Shown one piece after another: positions 15,921 through 24,193 of a stretch of 36,499 nucleotides of DNA. This DNA is from Lachnospiraceae bacterium UBA7225. Its GTDB lineage: Bacteria; Bacillota; Clostridia; Lachnospirales; Lachnospiraceae. The notes under the pieces are model-generated. The model saw only the letters and a list, made by a program, of their open reading frames with translations, had not been told where the DNA came from and searched no databases. Location: the NCBI GenBank assembly GCA_002473385.1, contig DKTR01000123.1:1-36499 (forward strand), in the 5' to 3' direction. The stretch's first letter is position 1. Each line of letters begins with the position of its first letter. A program made the position numbers and the translations under genes.

Positions 15921-16817
15921 ATGTCGAAGAAAAGTGACAGGGTCAGAGTGGAATGGAAAGCGGGTGATGCAAAGCGCGATGCGGGACTTACAACCCCGGA
16001 GGATATCCGGCGCTTTGATAATTTGCAGTATGGGAATGATCCGGTGTGGAATCTGCTGGATGTTTATCGCCCAAAGGCAGCGGATGGCAAGCTGCCGGTA
16101 ATTGTAAACGTCCATGGCGGCGGCTGGGTATATGGGGACAAGGAACTGTATCAGTTTTACGGAATGTCACTTGCGCAGAGAAAGTTCGCAGTGGTGAATT
16201 TTACATACCGTCTGGCACCGGAAGCAAAATTCCCGGCAGCGCTGGAGGATATGAATTCCGTGATAGCATGGATGTATGAACATCATGAAGAATACGAGCT
16301 GGACATGGAGCATGTCTTTTTTGTCGGCGATTCCGCGGGCGGTAATCTTGCAGGGCTGTATGCTGCCATCTGTACAAATCCGGAGTATGCGGCGGAATTC
16401 TCTTTTAAGGTTCCGCATGGTTTTGTGCCGACGGCTGTGGCACTTAACTGTGGAGCATATGTGCTGTTCGGTCATAACGAGCTGCTTCATGAATCGCAGG
16501 ATGCGGAATTGATTCAGGAGGATCTGCTGCCTGAGCATGGTTCTGCAAAGGAGCAGATGCTTGTGAACTCGCCGGATCATGTTACCGCAGCATACCCGCC
16601 GGTTTATTTGATGACGGCTGTAGGAGACTTCTGCAGACCGCAGGCACAGTTTATGGAAGAGGCGCTGAAGAAGAATGGTGTGTATTACGAGTACAAGCTA
16701 TACGGTTCGAAAGAGAACCCGCTCTACCATGTTTTCCATGTCACGATCCAGGAACCGGAAGGGCAGAAGTGCAACGATGAAGAATGCGACTTCTTCCGAC
16801 GCATGATGAACAAATGA
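15921..16817 (+). CDS. Alpha/beta-hydrolase (hormone-sensitive-lipase-type esterase)
   Basis: This is a 298-residue cytoplasmic carboxylesterase of the alpha/beta-hydrolase_3 family. HGGGW (65-69) forms the oxyanion hole, YRLAPEAKFPAALEDM is the conserved family segment, and GDSAGGN (136-142) carries the nucleophile Ser138. The C-terminal YLMTAVGDFC and LYHVFHV supply the acid and His. Such enzymes act on acetyl or short-chain esters. Since it stands between a glycosidase and a sugar importer, removing acetyl groups from imported oligosaccharides is a reasonable inference, not shown. The start at 15921 has GGAAAGGAAAG upstream; the frame upstream of it is not conserved. It is divergent from the GH31 gene. 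Confidence 0.85.
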   Translation: MSKKSDRVRVEWKAGDAKRDAGLTTPEDIRRFDNLQYGNDPVWNLLDVYRPKAADGKLPVIVNVHGGGWVYGDKELYQFYGMSLAQRKFAVVNFTYRLAPEAKFPAALEDMNSVIAWMYEHHEEYELDMEHVFFVGDSAGGNLAGLYAAICTNPEYAAEFSFKVPHGFVPTAVALNCGAYVLFGHNELLHESQDAELIQEDLLPEHGSAKEQMLVNSPDHVTAAYPPVYLMTAVGDFCRPQAQFMEEALKKNGVYYEYKLYGSKENPLYHVFHVTIQEPEGQKCNDEECDFFRRMMNK

Positions 16818-16932
16818 AGTTCCGGCTGCTGAGACGGAACCTGGGTGCCAGGATGATTTGTAAAATTGCACAAAAACCGTATGGCTAAATTGTGATCATT
16901 TAACAATCTTACGGAAAACAGGAAAATTCTTG

Positions 16933-16961
16933 TTGCCAAACTGTGATAAGTGTGCTAATAT
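16933..16961 (+). promoter_or_regulatory. Promoter of the ABC sugar-import operon
   Basis: TTGCCA (16933-16938) and TAATAT (16956-16961) are 17 bp apart. The start would fall at about 16968, immediately before the repeat array at 16973. Upstream, 16889-16907 contains ATTGT and ACAAT arms nine bases apart. Confidence 0.65.
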
Positions 16962-16972
16962 AAAATTACGAA

Positions 16973-17032
16973 AACGTTACCGACAACGATAACGGAAACG
17001 ATAACGGAAACGATAACGACAACGTTATCAAT
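16973..17032. promoter_or_regulatory. Five 12-bp repeats with CG cores, probable multi-site operator
   Basis: Five units start at exactly 12-bp intervals: AACGTTACCGAC (16973), AACGATAACGGA (16985), AACGATAACGGA (16997), AACGATAACGAC (17009) and AACGTTATCAAT (17021). All share AACG-W-TA. The outer units contain AACGTT, the core typical of LacI/GalR-family operators (CcpA cre and MalR sites), and GATAACG-acaa-CGTTATC (17012-17029) is a perfect 7-bp inverted repeat. The array starts about five bases after the expected transcription start, so bound protein would block initiation or early elongation. The LacI-family gene at 21859 is the obvious candidate regulator. Confidence 0.75.
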
Positions 17033-17078
17033 CAAAGCAATCAAATGAACAGATTGCAAATTAAAAGGAGGAAAAGAA

Positions 17079-18371
17079 ATGAAAACGAAAAAGATGGCAG
17101 CGGCAGCAACGATGGCGGCAATGGCAGTGAGTCTCTTCGGAGCACAGGCAGCAGCAGAGGGTGGAAGTGTTTACTATCTGAACTACAAGCCGGAAGTAGA
17201 TGCGCAGTGGCAGGAACTGGCAGCTTCCTACACAGAGCAGACAGGCGTTGAAGTAACAGTTGTTACAGCAGCATCCGGTACATATGAATAGACACTTACA
17301 TCTGAGATTGCAAAGTCGGAAGCACCGACATTGTTCCAGGTAGAGAACCAGTCCTGGCTGGACAACTGGGGTCAGTACTGCTACGATCTGTCCGGCAGCT
17401 TCATCGCAGAGCATTCCACAGCGAACTGCCTGTCTATGGAGGGCGTTGAGGTAGCAGCGGTACCGTTCGCAAATGAAAGCTACGGCATTATCTACAATGT
17501 AGACCTGCTGAATGAATATTGCGGTCTGGAAAATGCAGTAATCTCCAGCCCGGAGGAAATCAACAACTTCAGCGTACTGAAAGCAGTTGCAGATGATATT
17601 CAGGCAAGAAAAGATGAACTTGGTGTAGAAGGTGCCTTCACCTCCGCAGGTCTGGACGGCTCCTCCAACTGGAGATTCACCACCCATCTTGCAAATATGC
17701 CGATTTACTGGGAACTGACTGATAAGGGAGTTACCTCAGCAACCTCTCTTGAAGGAACCCATGTAGAGAATTACAAGAATCTGATCGACCTTTACTTCAC
17801 AGATTCTACCTGTGATCCGGCTCTGCTGAGCGGAAAGACCGGCGATGACTCTCTCGCAGAGTTTTGCGACGGCATGGCAGTATTTTATCAGAATGGTACA
17901 TGGGCATGGACCGAGGATGGAGATATCGCTGATATGAACATCGCATTCCTGCCGCTGTACACAGGTGTAGAGGGTGAGGAAAACATTGGTGTCTGCACAG
18001 GTACAGGAAACTACTGGTGTGTAAACAAGAATTCCAGCGAAGAAGATATCCAGGCAACACTCGACTTCCTTGAGTGGGTGATTTCTTCTGACGAAGGAAA
18101 AGAAACAATGGCTGGTAAGATGGCATTCAACGTACCGTTTGATACATTTGCAGATGTTGAACTGGCTAACCCGCTGTTCACAAGCGCAAATGAGTATGAA
18201 GCAGCAGGTAAGACGGCAGTTTCATGGATCGGCACAGAGAGCCTTCCGACTGAGAACTGGAAATCTGAACTGGCTTCTGCTCTGATTGAGTACTCTCAGG
18301 GAACCGCTGACTGGTCTGCTGTTGAAAAAGTATTTACCGAGGACTTTGCATCTGAGTGGGCAAGCAGATAG
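17079..18371 (+). pseudogene. Sugar ABC transporter substrate-binding protein, interrupted by one amber codon
   Basis: This is an extracellular solute-binding protein (family 1, MalE-like) of about 430 residues that would feed oligosaccharide to the two permeases downstream. The start has AAAGGAGG eight bases upstream. Residues 1-27 are a signal peptide (MAAAATMAAMAVSLFGAQAAAEG). The frame runs SGTYE then TAG (17289-17291), then continues in the same frame TLTSEIAKSEAPTLFQVENQ through to ASEWASR and TAG at 18369. The conserved context predicts a glutamine there (CAG to TAG). Nothing else is damaged: no frameshift or deletion is seen, and later motifs such as GMAVFYQNGTWAWTE and AFLPLYTG are intact. 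Either the gene is freshly inactivated, or this is a base-calling error, or the stop is suppressed. No lipobox is evident, which is unusual for a Gram-positive binding protein. Confidence 0.85.
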
Positions 18372-18409
18372 GTAAATGGCTCTGAAAAATTGGCAATAGG
18401 GTAGGAAAA

Positions 18410-18446
18410 AAGAAAAGAATAGCTGTAACCTGGCTATTCTTTTCTT
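18410..18446 (+). other. Intercistronic hairpin after the binding-protein gene
   Basis: AAGAAAAGAATAGC (18410-18423) and GCTATTCTTTTCTT (18433-18446) form a perfect 14-bp stem with a nine-base loop. It lies between the binding protein and the first permease. Such hairpins in mal-type operons usually reduce read-through or protect the 5' segment so that binding protein exceeds permease. The T-rich 3' arm makes partial termination plausible. Confidence 0.7.
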
Positions 18447-18468
18447 AATAAAACGAGGAGAATGTATC

Positions 18469-19308
18469 ATGGAAAAAGCGTTAAAGAAATATTTACCGGT
18501 TTTCACGTTCCCCACAGCAATCGCGTTTCTCATTGGCTTTATCGTGCCGTTTGTCATGGCTGTTTATCTGAGCTTCTGTTCCTTTACAACAGTTAATGAC
18601 GCGAAGTTTGTGGGAATAAGCAACTATATCCAGGCAATTAAAGATCCGGTATTTTTGCATTCTGTAGGCTTTTCGGCAATCTTTACGGTTGTCACCGTTA
18701 TTTTGATTAATGTACTGGCATTCGCTGTTGCGCTCTGCCTGACACAGAAAATTAAGGGAACCAATCTTTTCCGTACGGTTTTCTTTATGCCGAACCTGAT
18801 CGGCGGTATTGTACTTGGTTATGTATGGCAGCTCCTGTTCAACGGTATTCTGGCATACTTCAACCGTACACTGACATTCAGCTCCATATATGGCTTCTGG
18901 GGTCTGGTAATCCTTCTCTGCTGGCAGCAGGTTGGTTACATGATGATTCTGTATATTGCGGGTCTGCAGAACATCCCGGGCGATATGCTGGAGGCGGCGC
19001 AGGTGGATGGTGCAACTGGTGCGCAGCGTCTGTTTAAGATCATCATTCCGTCTGTAAGACCGACCATTGTAATCTGTACTTTTATGTCTCTGACAAATGG
19101 CTTCAAGCTCTTCGACCAGAACCTTGCATTGACAGCAGGTGAGCCGTCGCACGGTACAGAAATGGTTGCGCTGAACATTTACAATACCTTCTACGGCAGC
19201 ACCGCAGCATACAGGGGCGTCGGGCAGGCGAAGGCGGTTATTTTTGCAGTTGCACTTGCACTGGTCGGCATACTGCAGATGAGACTGACTGCAGGAAAGG
19301 AGGAGTAA
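18469..19308 (+). CDS. Sugar ABC transporter permease (MalF type)
   Basis: This 279-residue inner-membrane permease has six predicted membrane segments: FPTAIAFLIGFIVPFVMAVYL, FSAIFTVVTVILINVLAFAVAL, GGIVLGYVWQLLF, GFWGLVILLCWQQVGYMMILY and further ones at about 200 and 255. The conserved cytoplasmic EAA loop EAAQVDGATGAQRLFKIIIPSVRP (about 174-197) is the docking site for the ATPase. It is shorter at the N-terminus than E. coli MalF, as is usual for Firmicute versions. It starts behind ACGAGGAG and ends one base before the next gene. No ATPase gene is present, so the importer probably shares an MsmK/UgpC-type ATPase encoded elsewhere. Confidence 0.92.
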   Translation: MEKALKKYLPVFTFPTAIAFLIGFIVPFVMAVYLSFCSFTTVNDAKFVGISNYIQAIKDPVFLHSVGFSAIFTVVTVILINVLAFAVALCLTQKIKGTNLFRTVFFMPNLIGGIVLGYVWQLLFNGILAYFNRTLTFSSIYGFWGLVILLCWQQVGYMMILYIAGLQNIPGDMLEAAQVDGATGAQRLFKIIIPSVRPTIVICTFMSLTNGFKLFDQNLALTAGEPSHGTEMVALNIYNTFYGSTAAYRGVGQAKAVIFAVALALVGILQMRLTAGKEE

Positions 19309-19309
19309 C

Positions 19310-20149
19310 ATGAAATCGAAAAAAGCAAATTATAAGACAGTCCTCACGGTGATTTTTAGTATTATTTCCGTGTTGTATGTGTTCCCGATCGTGCTGGTTG
19401 TCATCAACTCCTTTAAGAAGAAAACGAGCATCAGTCTGAGACCGTTCGCGCTTCCGGATGGAAAATCCTTTGTAGGTCTTGATAATTACATTAATGGTAT
19501 TGAAAAAGTTGAGTTTTTGAAATACTTTGGATACAGCTTATTTATCACAGCGGCATCTGTAATCGCGATCCTGCTGTTCTGCTCGATGTGCGGATGGTAT
19601 GTAACGCGTGTGAAAAATACGTTCACAAAGGCTTTAAAGTTTGCGGCAATATTTTCCATGGTAGTGCCATTCCAGCTTATCATGTTTACATTGGCAAAAA
19701 CGGCGGATACGCTGCATCTGAATACACCAGTCGGCATTGTTGTGGTTTATCTGGGCTTCGGAGCCGGTATGGCGATCTTTATGTTCTCCAATTTTGCGCA
19801 GAGTATGCCGCTGGAGATCGAGGAGGCGGCAAACATCGATGGCTGCAACCCGCTGCAGATGTATTTCCGGGTAATCCTTCCGATTATGAAGCCAACCTAT
19901 GTTTCTGTAGGTATTCTGGAGATCATGTGGATCTGGAACGATTATCTTCTGCCGTACCTGGTGCTGGATATCAAGAAATATAAGACGATTCCGATCGTTA
20001 TCCAGTATCTGAAGGGCGGATTCGGTTCCGTGGATATGGGAGCAATCATGGCATGTATTGTGCTTGCGATCATTCCGGTAATTGTTATTTATGTGTTCTG
20101 TCAGAAATACATCATTGAAGGTGTTGCGGCAGGCGCAGTAAAGGGCTGA
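19310..20149 (+). CDS. Sugar ABC transporter permease (MalG type)
   Basis: This is the second permease subunit, 279 residues with about six membrane segments (VILTVIFSIISVLYVFPIVLVVIN-like start, then YFGYSLFITAASVIAILLFCSMCGW, AAIFSMVVPFQLIMF, VGIVVVYLGFGAGMAIFMF and AIMACIVLAIIPVIVIYVF). The EAA loop is EEAANIDGCNPLQMYFRVILPIMKP (about 171-195). The ending QKYIIEGVAAGAVKG is the canonical MalG-family C-terminus. It follows the first permease with a one-base gap and its GGAGGAG site lies inside that gene, so the two subunits are made together. Confidence 0.94.
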   Translation: MKSKKANYKTVLTVIFSIISVLYVFPIVLVVINSFKKKTSISLRPFALPDGKSFVGLDNYINGIEKVEFLKYFGYSLFITAASVIAILLFCSMCGWYVTRVKNTFTKALKFAAIFSMVVPFQLIMFTLAKTADTLHLNTPVGIVVVYLGFGAGMAIFMFSNFAQSMPLEIEEAANIDGCNPLQMYFRVILPIMKPTYVSVGILEIMWIWNDYLLPYLVLDIKKYKTIPIVIQYLKGGFGSVDMGAIMACIVLAIIPVIVIYVFCQKYIIEGVAAGAVKG

Positions 20150-20210
20150 TCAGAGACCGGGTTATCCCGGCAGAGCAGACCGGTTACCATGCAACGAAGG
20201 GGGAAAGGGA

Positions 20211-21695
20211 ATGAAAAGAAAATGCGGTATGCTGCTTCCGATAGCGAGTCTGCCGTCAGAATATGGGATTGGTTCCTTTTCAAAAGAGGCATATGCTTTT
20301 GTAGATATGCTGCATGAGACAGGACAGAGCCTATGGCAGGTGCTCCCGATCGGACCGACGGGCTATGGAGATTCTCCCTATCAGTCGTTTTCCACGTTTG
20401 CCGGCAATCCATATTTTATTGATCTGGAGCAGGTAATCCGTGAAGGACTTCTGACGGAAGAGGAGTGCAGAGGCTTCGACTGGGGCAGTGATCCGGAGAC
20501 GGTTGAGTATGACAAAATCTACGCTTCCCGCTTTAAGATACTCAAAAGAGCATACAGACGCTATCATGCAGAAAATGACAGAGAGTTCCAGGAATTTCAG
20601 AAAAAAAACAACTTCTGGCTGAAGGATTATGCCCTGTTCATGGCAATTAAGGACAGCAAGGGCGGACAGTGCTGGTCTGAGTGGGAAGAGGATATCCGGA
20701 TGAGACAGCCGGAGGCGGTGAAAAGATACGAAGATGAGCTGGCGGAGGACATTGCGTTTTATGTGTTCACGCAGTACCTGTTCCAGAAACAGTGGCTGGC
20801 GCTGAAAGCTTATGCGAATGACAGGCAGATCAAGATTATCGGTGATATCCCCATCTATGTATCCTTTGACAGCGTAGATGTATGGGCAAATCCGGAGCTG
20901 TTCCAGCTTGATGAGGCGCATATGCCCGTGGCGGTTGCCGGCTGTCCGCCGGATGCTTTCGCGGCGGACGGGCAGCTCTGGGGGAATCCGCTGTATGCCT
21001 GGGAGTATCACAAAGAAACGGGGTATCGCTGGTGGATTGACCGGTTGAGGGCACTCTATGAATTGTTTGATATTGTGCGAATCGATCATTTCCGCGGTTT
21101 CGATCAGTATTATTCCATACCATACGGCGATAAGACGGCGGTCAATGGCTGCTGGAAGCAGGGAATTGGCGCAGATTTGTTTGTTGAAATTAAAAAAGCG
21201 CTGGGCGATATGGAAATCATCGCGGAGGATCTGGGTTATGTGACAGATTCTGTGCGGCAGCTTTTGCGGGACACTGGGTATCCGGGAATGAAAATCCTGC
21301 AGTTTGCGTTTGATTCCCGGGAAGAAGGCTGTTATATGCCGTATAAATATCCGCGTAATTGTGTGGTTTATACAGGAACGCATGACAACGATACGATCGA
21401 GGGATGGTATAAGAGCATCAGCGGGAACGACCGTACAATTGCACAAACCTATTTAAATAATAAAAATACGCCGGACGGACAGGTTCACTGGGATTACATC
21501 TGCTGTGCGCTGGCGACGGTAGCAGATATCTGCATCATACCGGTACAGGATTATCTTGGACTTGGAAGCGAGGCGAGAATCAATATTCCATCTGTTCCTG
21601 CGGGAAACTGGAAATGGCGTATGAAAAAAGAGGCATTTTCGCCGGAATTAAAGAAAAAGATCCGGACTCTTGCCGAAGTATATGGAAGATATTGA
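20211..21695 (+). CDS. malQ: 4-alpha-glucanotransferase (amylomaltase, GH77)
   Basis: This cytoplasmic enzyme transfers alpha-1,4-glucan chains between maltodextrins and releases glucose. It has 494 residues, normal for GH77. It begins with the family opening LLPIASLPSEYGIGSFSKEAYAFVD and YGDSPYQSFSTFAGNPYFID. Catalytic residues are Asp292 in IVRIDHFRGFDQYY, Glu339 in IIAEDLGYVTDSV, and Asp392 in YTGTHDNDTIEGW. GGCPPDAFA-type (AGCPPDAFAADGQLWGNPLY) is also conserved. It sits 61 bases after the permease gene, with a small CCGGG/CCCGG hairpin in the gap, and AAGGGGGAAAGGGA precedes its ATG. Its presence supports maltodextrin as the transported substrate. Confidence 0.96.
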   Translation: MKRKCGMLLPIASLPSEYGIGSFSKEAYAFVDMLHETGQSLWQVLPIGPTGYGDSPYQSFSTFAGNPYFIDLEQVIREGLLTEEECRGFDWGSDPETVEYDKIYASRFKILKRAYRRYHAENDREFQEFQKKNNFWLKDYALFMAIKDSKGGQCWSEWEEDIRMRQPEAVKRYEDELAEDIAFYVFTQYLFQKQWLALKAYANDRQIKIIGDIPIYVSFDSVDVWANPELFQLDEAHMPVAVAGCPPDAFAADGQLWGNPLYAWEYHKETGYRWWIDRLRALYELFDIVRIDHFRGFDQYYSIPYGDKTAVNGCWKQGIGADLFVEIKKALGDMEIIAEDLGYVTDSVRQLLRDTGYPGMKILQFAFDSREEGCYMPYKYPRNCVVYTGTHDNDTIEGWYKSISGNDRTIAQTYLNNKNTPDGQVHWDYICCALATVADICIIPVQDYLGLGSEARINIPSVPAGNWKWRMKKEAFSPELKKKIRTLAEVYGRY

Positions 21696-21720
21696 CGCTT
21701 CTTGAAAAAAAGTATATAAT
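21692..21720 (+). promoter_or_regulatory. Promoter overlapping the malQ stop, for the LacI-family gene
   Basis: TTGACG (21692-21697) and TATAAT (21715-21720) are 17 bp apart, close to consensus. The -35 box contains the malQ stop codon. The regulator can therefore be expressed independently of the importer operon. Confidence 0.8.
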
Positions 21721-21734
21721 AGTAACAAGTTCTG

Positions 21735-21772
21735 GTGCTGTGCTTCATGGTATGGAAGTACAGCACTGTTTT
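21735..21772 (+). terminator. Terminator-like hairpin in the leader of the LacI-family gene
   Basis: GTGCTGTGCTTC (21735-21746) pairs with GAAGTACAGCAC (21755-21766), 12 bp with one G-U, loop of eight, followed by TGTTTT. It ends transcripts coming from malQ, but the promoter at 21692 starts just upstream, at about 21727. It therefore also lies in the regulator's own leader and may attenuate it. Confidence 0.6.
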
Positions 21773-21858
21773 GTCATGCAGGAATAAGAAGATGCTAGAT
21801 TTCGGGAGTACGCAACACGAAGGCATCATAGGATCAATTACGGAAAGGGATGACGGTT

Positions 21859-22902
21859 ATGGGAGCGTTGACAATTAAAGATATTGCGAAGATATGCGGG
21901 GTGAGCGTTACCACCGTGTCAAGGGCGCTGAATAACTATCCGGGCATCAACCAGGAGACGAAGGATAAGATCATGGAGGTTGTCCGCGAAAAAAAATTTA
22001 TACCAAATAACAGCGCGCGGAATTTGAAAAGACTTGAGAATCACTCCATTGCCGTTCTTGTGAAAGGAATCAGCAACCCGTTTTTCCAGCCGATGATGGG
22101 CACACTGGAAAAGCTGGTACATAAGCAGAAATACACATTTATTTTGCAGGGGGTCAATGACAACGAGGATGAGATTGAGGTGGCTTCCGAACTGATTCTG
22201 GAGAAAAAGCCGAAGGGAATCATTTTTCTCGGCGGTTATTTTAAACATACAGAGGCGAAGCTGCGGCAGCTCGATCTTCCGTGCGTGATCTGCGCTGTCG
22301 GAAGTATTGATGAAAAAAGCAGTGATGTCTGCTCTTCTGTACATGTGGATGATATCCGGGAGAGTTACCGGATCGTTGATTATCTGTGCAAGGCGGGGCA
22401 TCAGCGCATAGCGGTTTTTGTTGCCACGAGGGAGGACAAGAGCATCAGTGCGCAGCGTCTGGAGGGGTACCGCCGGGCGTTGGCGGATAATGGTCTGCCA
22501 GTCTGTGAGGAGCTGATCCGCTACAGCAATGCAGGAGAGAATATCTATTCCATGGAGCGTGGCTACCGCGACATGAAGGAGCTGCTCAGGGAGAGAGATG
22601 ATTTTACTGCGATTTATGCGATTTCTGATACAATGGCGATGGGTATCTGCCGTGCGCTGAAGGAAGCCGGGAAAAGCGTGCCGGATGATTATTCGGTGGT
22701 GGGCTTTGATGGTCTGGATATGGCGTCGTACTATATTCCGACTATTACAACCATGAAACAGCCGGTCAGGGAGATGGCTGAGGCGGCGGCAGAGATTCTG
22801 TTTGATGCCATAGAAAACGGACACGGCGTGCAGCACCGCACTTTTGAGGGGGAAATGCTGATCCGCGAATCCTCCAGAAATATTAAAAACCGGAACGATT
22901 GA
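21859..22902 (+). CDS. LacI-family transcriptional regulator
   Basis: This 347-residue DNA-binding sugar sensor begins with the LacI helix-turn-helix at 4-25 (LTIKDIAKICGVSVTTVSRALNN), followed by the hinge helix PNNSARNLKR. A periplasmic-binding-protein-like effector domain follows (about 60-340), with IAVLVKGISNPFFQPMMGTLE, HVDDIRESYRIVDYL, GHQRIAVF and VVGFDGLDMASYYIPTITTMKQP. The ATG at 21859 is preferred because AAAGGGA lies nine bases upstream; the ATG at 21850 touches that site. Given the neighbours it is probably the MalR-type repressor of the importer operon and a good candidate to bind the CG-centred array at 16973. It is probably co-transcribed with the MFS gene. Confidence 0.93.
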   Translation: MGALTIKDIAKICGVSVTTVSRALNNYPGINQETKDKIMEVVREKKFIPNNSARNLKRLENHSIAVLVKGISNPFFQPMMGTLEKLVHKQKYTFILQGVNDNEDEIEVASELILEKKPKGIIFLGGYFKHTEAKLRQLDLPCVICAVGSIDEKSSDVCSSVHVDDIRESYRIVDYLCKAGHQRIAVFVATREDKSISAQRLEGYRRALADNGLPVCEELIRYSNAGENIYSMERGYRDMKELLRERDDFTAIYAISDTMAMGICRALKEAGKSVPDDYSVVGFDGLDMASYYIPTITTMKQPVREMAEAAAEILFDAIENGHGVQHRTFEGEMLIRESSRNIKNRND

Positions 22903-22930
22903 AGGTATTCGGGTGGAAGGAAGAGGAGTT

Positions 22931-24118
22931 ATGAAAAACCAGTACAATAAAACAATCACTGCCTGTTTTACAGCGTATATCGTGCAGGCGATCGTAAATA
23001 ATTTTGTTCCGCTTTTGTTTCTGACTTTTCAGCGAAGCTATAATATTCCGCTTTCGCAGATCACACTGCTGGTAACCTTTAATTTTGGCGTGCAGCTTCT
23101 GGTAGATCTGCTTTCGGTGAGCTTTGTCGACCGCATCGGTTATCGTGCATCCATGATTATTGCTCATGTGCTGTCAGCGGCGGGACTGGCTCTGCTGACG
23201 ATTCTGCCGGAGGTACTGTCCTCTCCGTTTGCCGGAATTCTTATCGCGGTAATGGTGTATGCTGTCGGCGGCGGGCTTCTGGAGGTTCTGGTCAGTCCGG
23301 TGGTGGAAGCGTGTCCGTCCGATAACAAGGAAAAGACGATGAGTATGCTGCATTCCTTTTACTGCTGGGGGCATGTGGGAGTGGTACTTTTGTCTACAGC
23401 GTTTTTCCAGGTATTTGGTATCCGGAACTGGAAAGTGATGGCGCTGCTGTGGGCGATTGTTCCGGCGTGTAATGCGTTTGTGTTTACAAAGGTTCCGATT
23501 GCAAGTCTGATGGAAGAGGGCGAGACGGGGCTGAAAATGAGGGAGCTTTTTGGAATCAGAATTTTCTGGGTTCTTCTGATTATGATGGTCTGCGCGGGAG
23601 CAAGCGAGCAGGCAGTCAGCCAGTGGGCATCGACCTTTGCGGAAAAGGGTCTTGGTATTTCGAAAACACTGGGCGATCTGGCGGGACCGATGGCATTTGC
23701 CATCCTTATGGGAACTTCCAGAGCCTTTTATGGGAAATATGGTGACCGCATTAATCTGGACAGGTTTATGATTTACAGCAGTTGTCTGTGCATTCTCGCT
23801 TATCTGGGCGTGTCGCTGCTGCCCATCCCACAGCTCAGCCTGGCAGCGTGCGCAATCTGCGGGCTTTCCGTGGGCATTATGTGGCCTGGCACTTTCAGCA
23901 AGGCATCTGCGGCTCTGCCAAGAGGCGGCACTGCAATGTTCGCGCTGCTTGCCCTCGGCGGTGACCTTGGCTGCTCCGGTGGACCCACACTGGTCGGCAT
24001 GGTATCGAGCGCTCTTGGCGACAATCTGAAAATGGGAGTGCTGGCAGGAATCATCTTTCCGGTACTGCTGCTGACAGGTGTTGTGCTTTGCCGGAAAATG
24101 GGTGCAAAGAAAGCATAA
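22931..24118 (+). CDS. MFS transporter
   Basis: This 395-residue major-facilitator protein has about 12 membrane segments. Recognisable parts are AYIVQAIVNNFVPLLFLTF at the N-terminus, the loop 2-3 motif DLLSVSFVDRIGYRASMI (motif A-like D-R-x-G-x-R), and a second-half equivalent SRAFYGKYGDRINLDRFM. It resembles the sugar-proton symporter/fucose-permease-like group, but the substrate cannot be decided. GGAAGAGGAG lies just before the ATG and the gap to the regulator gene is 28 bases. A strong terminator follows. It may provide a second, ATP-independent route for sugar entry or efflux in this locus. Confidence 0.85.
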   Translation: MKNQYNKTITACFTAYIVQAIVNNFVPLLFLTFQRSYNIPLSQITLLVTFNFGVQLLVDLLSVSFVDRIGYRASMIIAHVLSAAGLALLTILPEVLSSPFAGILIAVMVYAVGGGLLEVLVSPVVEACPSDNKEKTMSMLHSFYCWGHVGVVLLSTAFFQVFGIRNWKVMALLWAIVPACNAFVFTKVPIASLMEEGETGLKMRELFGIRIFWVLLIMMVCAGASEQAVSQWASTFAEKGLGISKTLGDLAGPMAFAILMGTSRAFYGKYGDRINLDRFMIYSSCLCILAYLGVSLLPIPQLSLAACAICGLSVGIMWPGTFSKASAALPRGGTAMFALLALGGDLGCSGGPTLVGMVSSALGDNLKMGVLAGIIFPVLLLTGVVLCRKMGAKKA

Positions 24119-24129
24119 TAAAGTATTGG

Positions 24130-24182
24130 AATCCCCGCTTATCACTTCTTTTGATAAAAGGAATGATAAGTGGGGATTTTGC
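24130..24182 (+). terminator. Intrinsic terminator after the MFS gene
   Basis: AATCCCCGCTTATCA (24130-24144) pairs with TGATAAGTGGGGATT (24164-24178), a 15-bp stem with one G-U pair that continues into an inner TTCTTTT/AAAAGGAA stem. TTTT follows the 3' arm (24177-24180). Confidence 0.9.
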
Positions 24183-24193
24183 AACAAACTATA

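Noticed and set aside
16889..16907. CRP-like site (ATTGTGATC-type half with ACAAT)
   Set aside because: The right half does not match TCACA, and clostridia of this kind generally do not use CRP for sugar control; kept only as a remark on the promoter.
16971..17032. CRISPR-like array
   Set aside because: The 12-bp units are contiguous, have no unique spacers, and sit at a promoter, so an operator array fits better.
17289..17291. TAG decoded as pyrrolysine
   Set aside because: The gene is a sugar-binding protein, the site is not a methylamine methyltransferase, and no pyl genes are in the window; a mutation or error is simpler.
20331..21446. 371-codon minus-strand open frame
   Set aside because: It is antisense to malQ with no family features; a by-product of codon bias.
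21919..22959. 346-codon minus-strand open frame
   Set aside because: It is antisense to the LacI-family gene and has no motifs.
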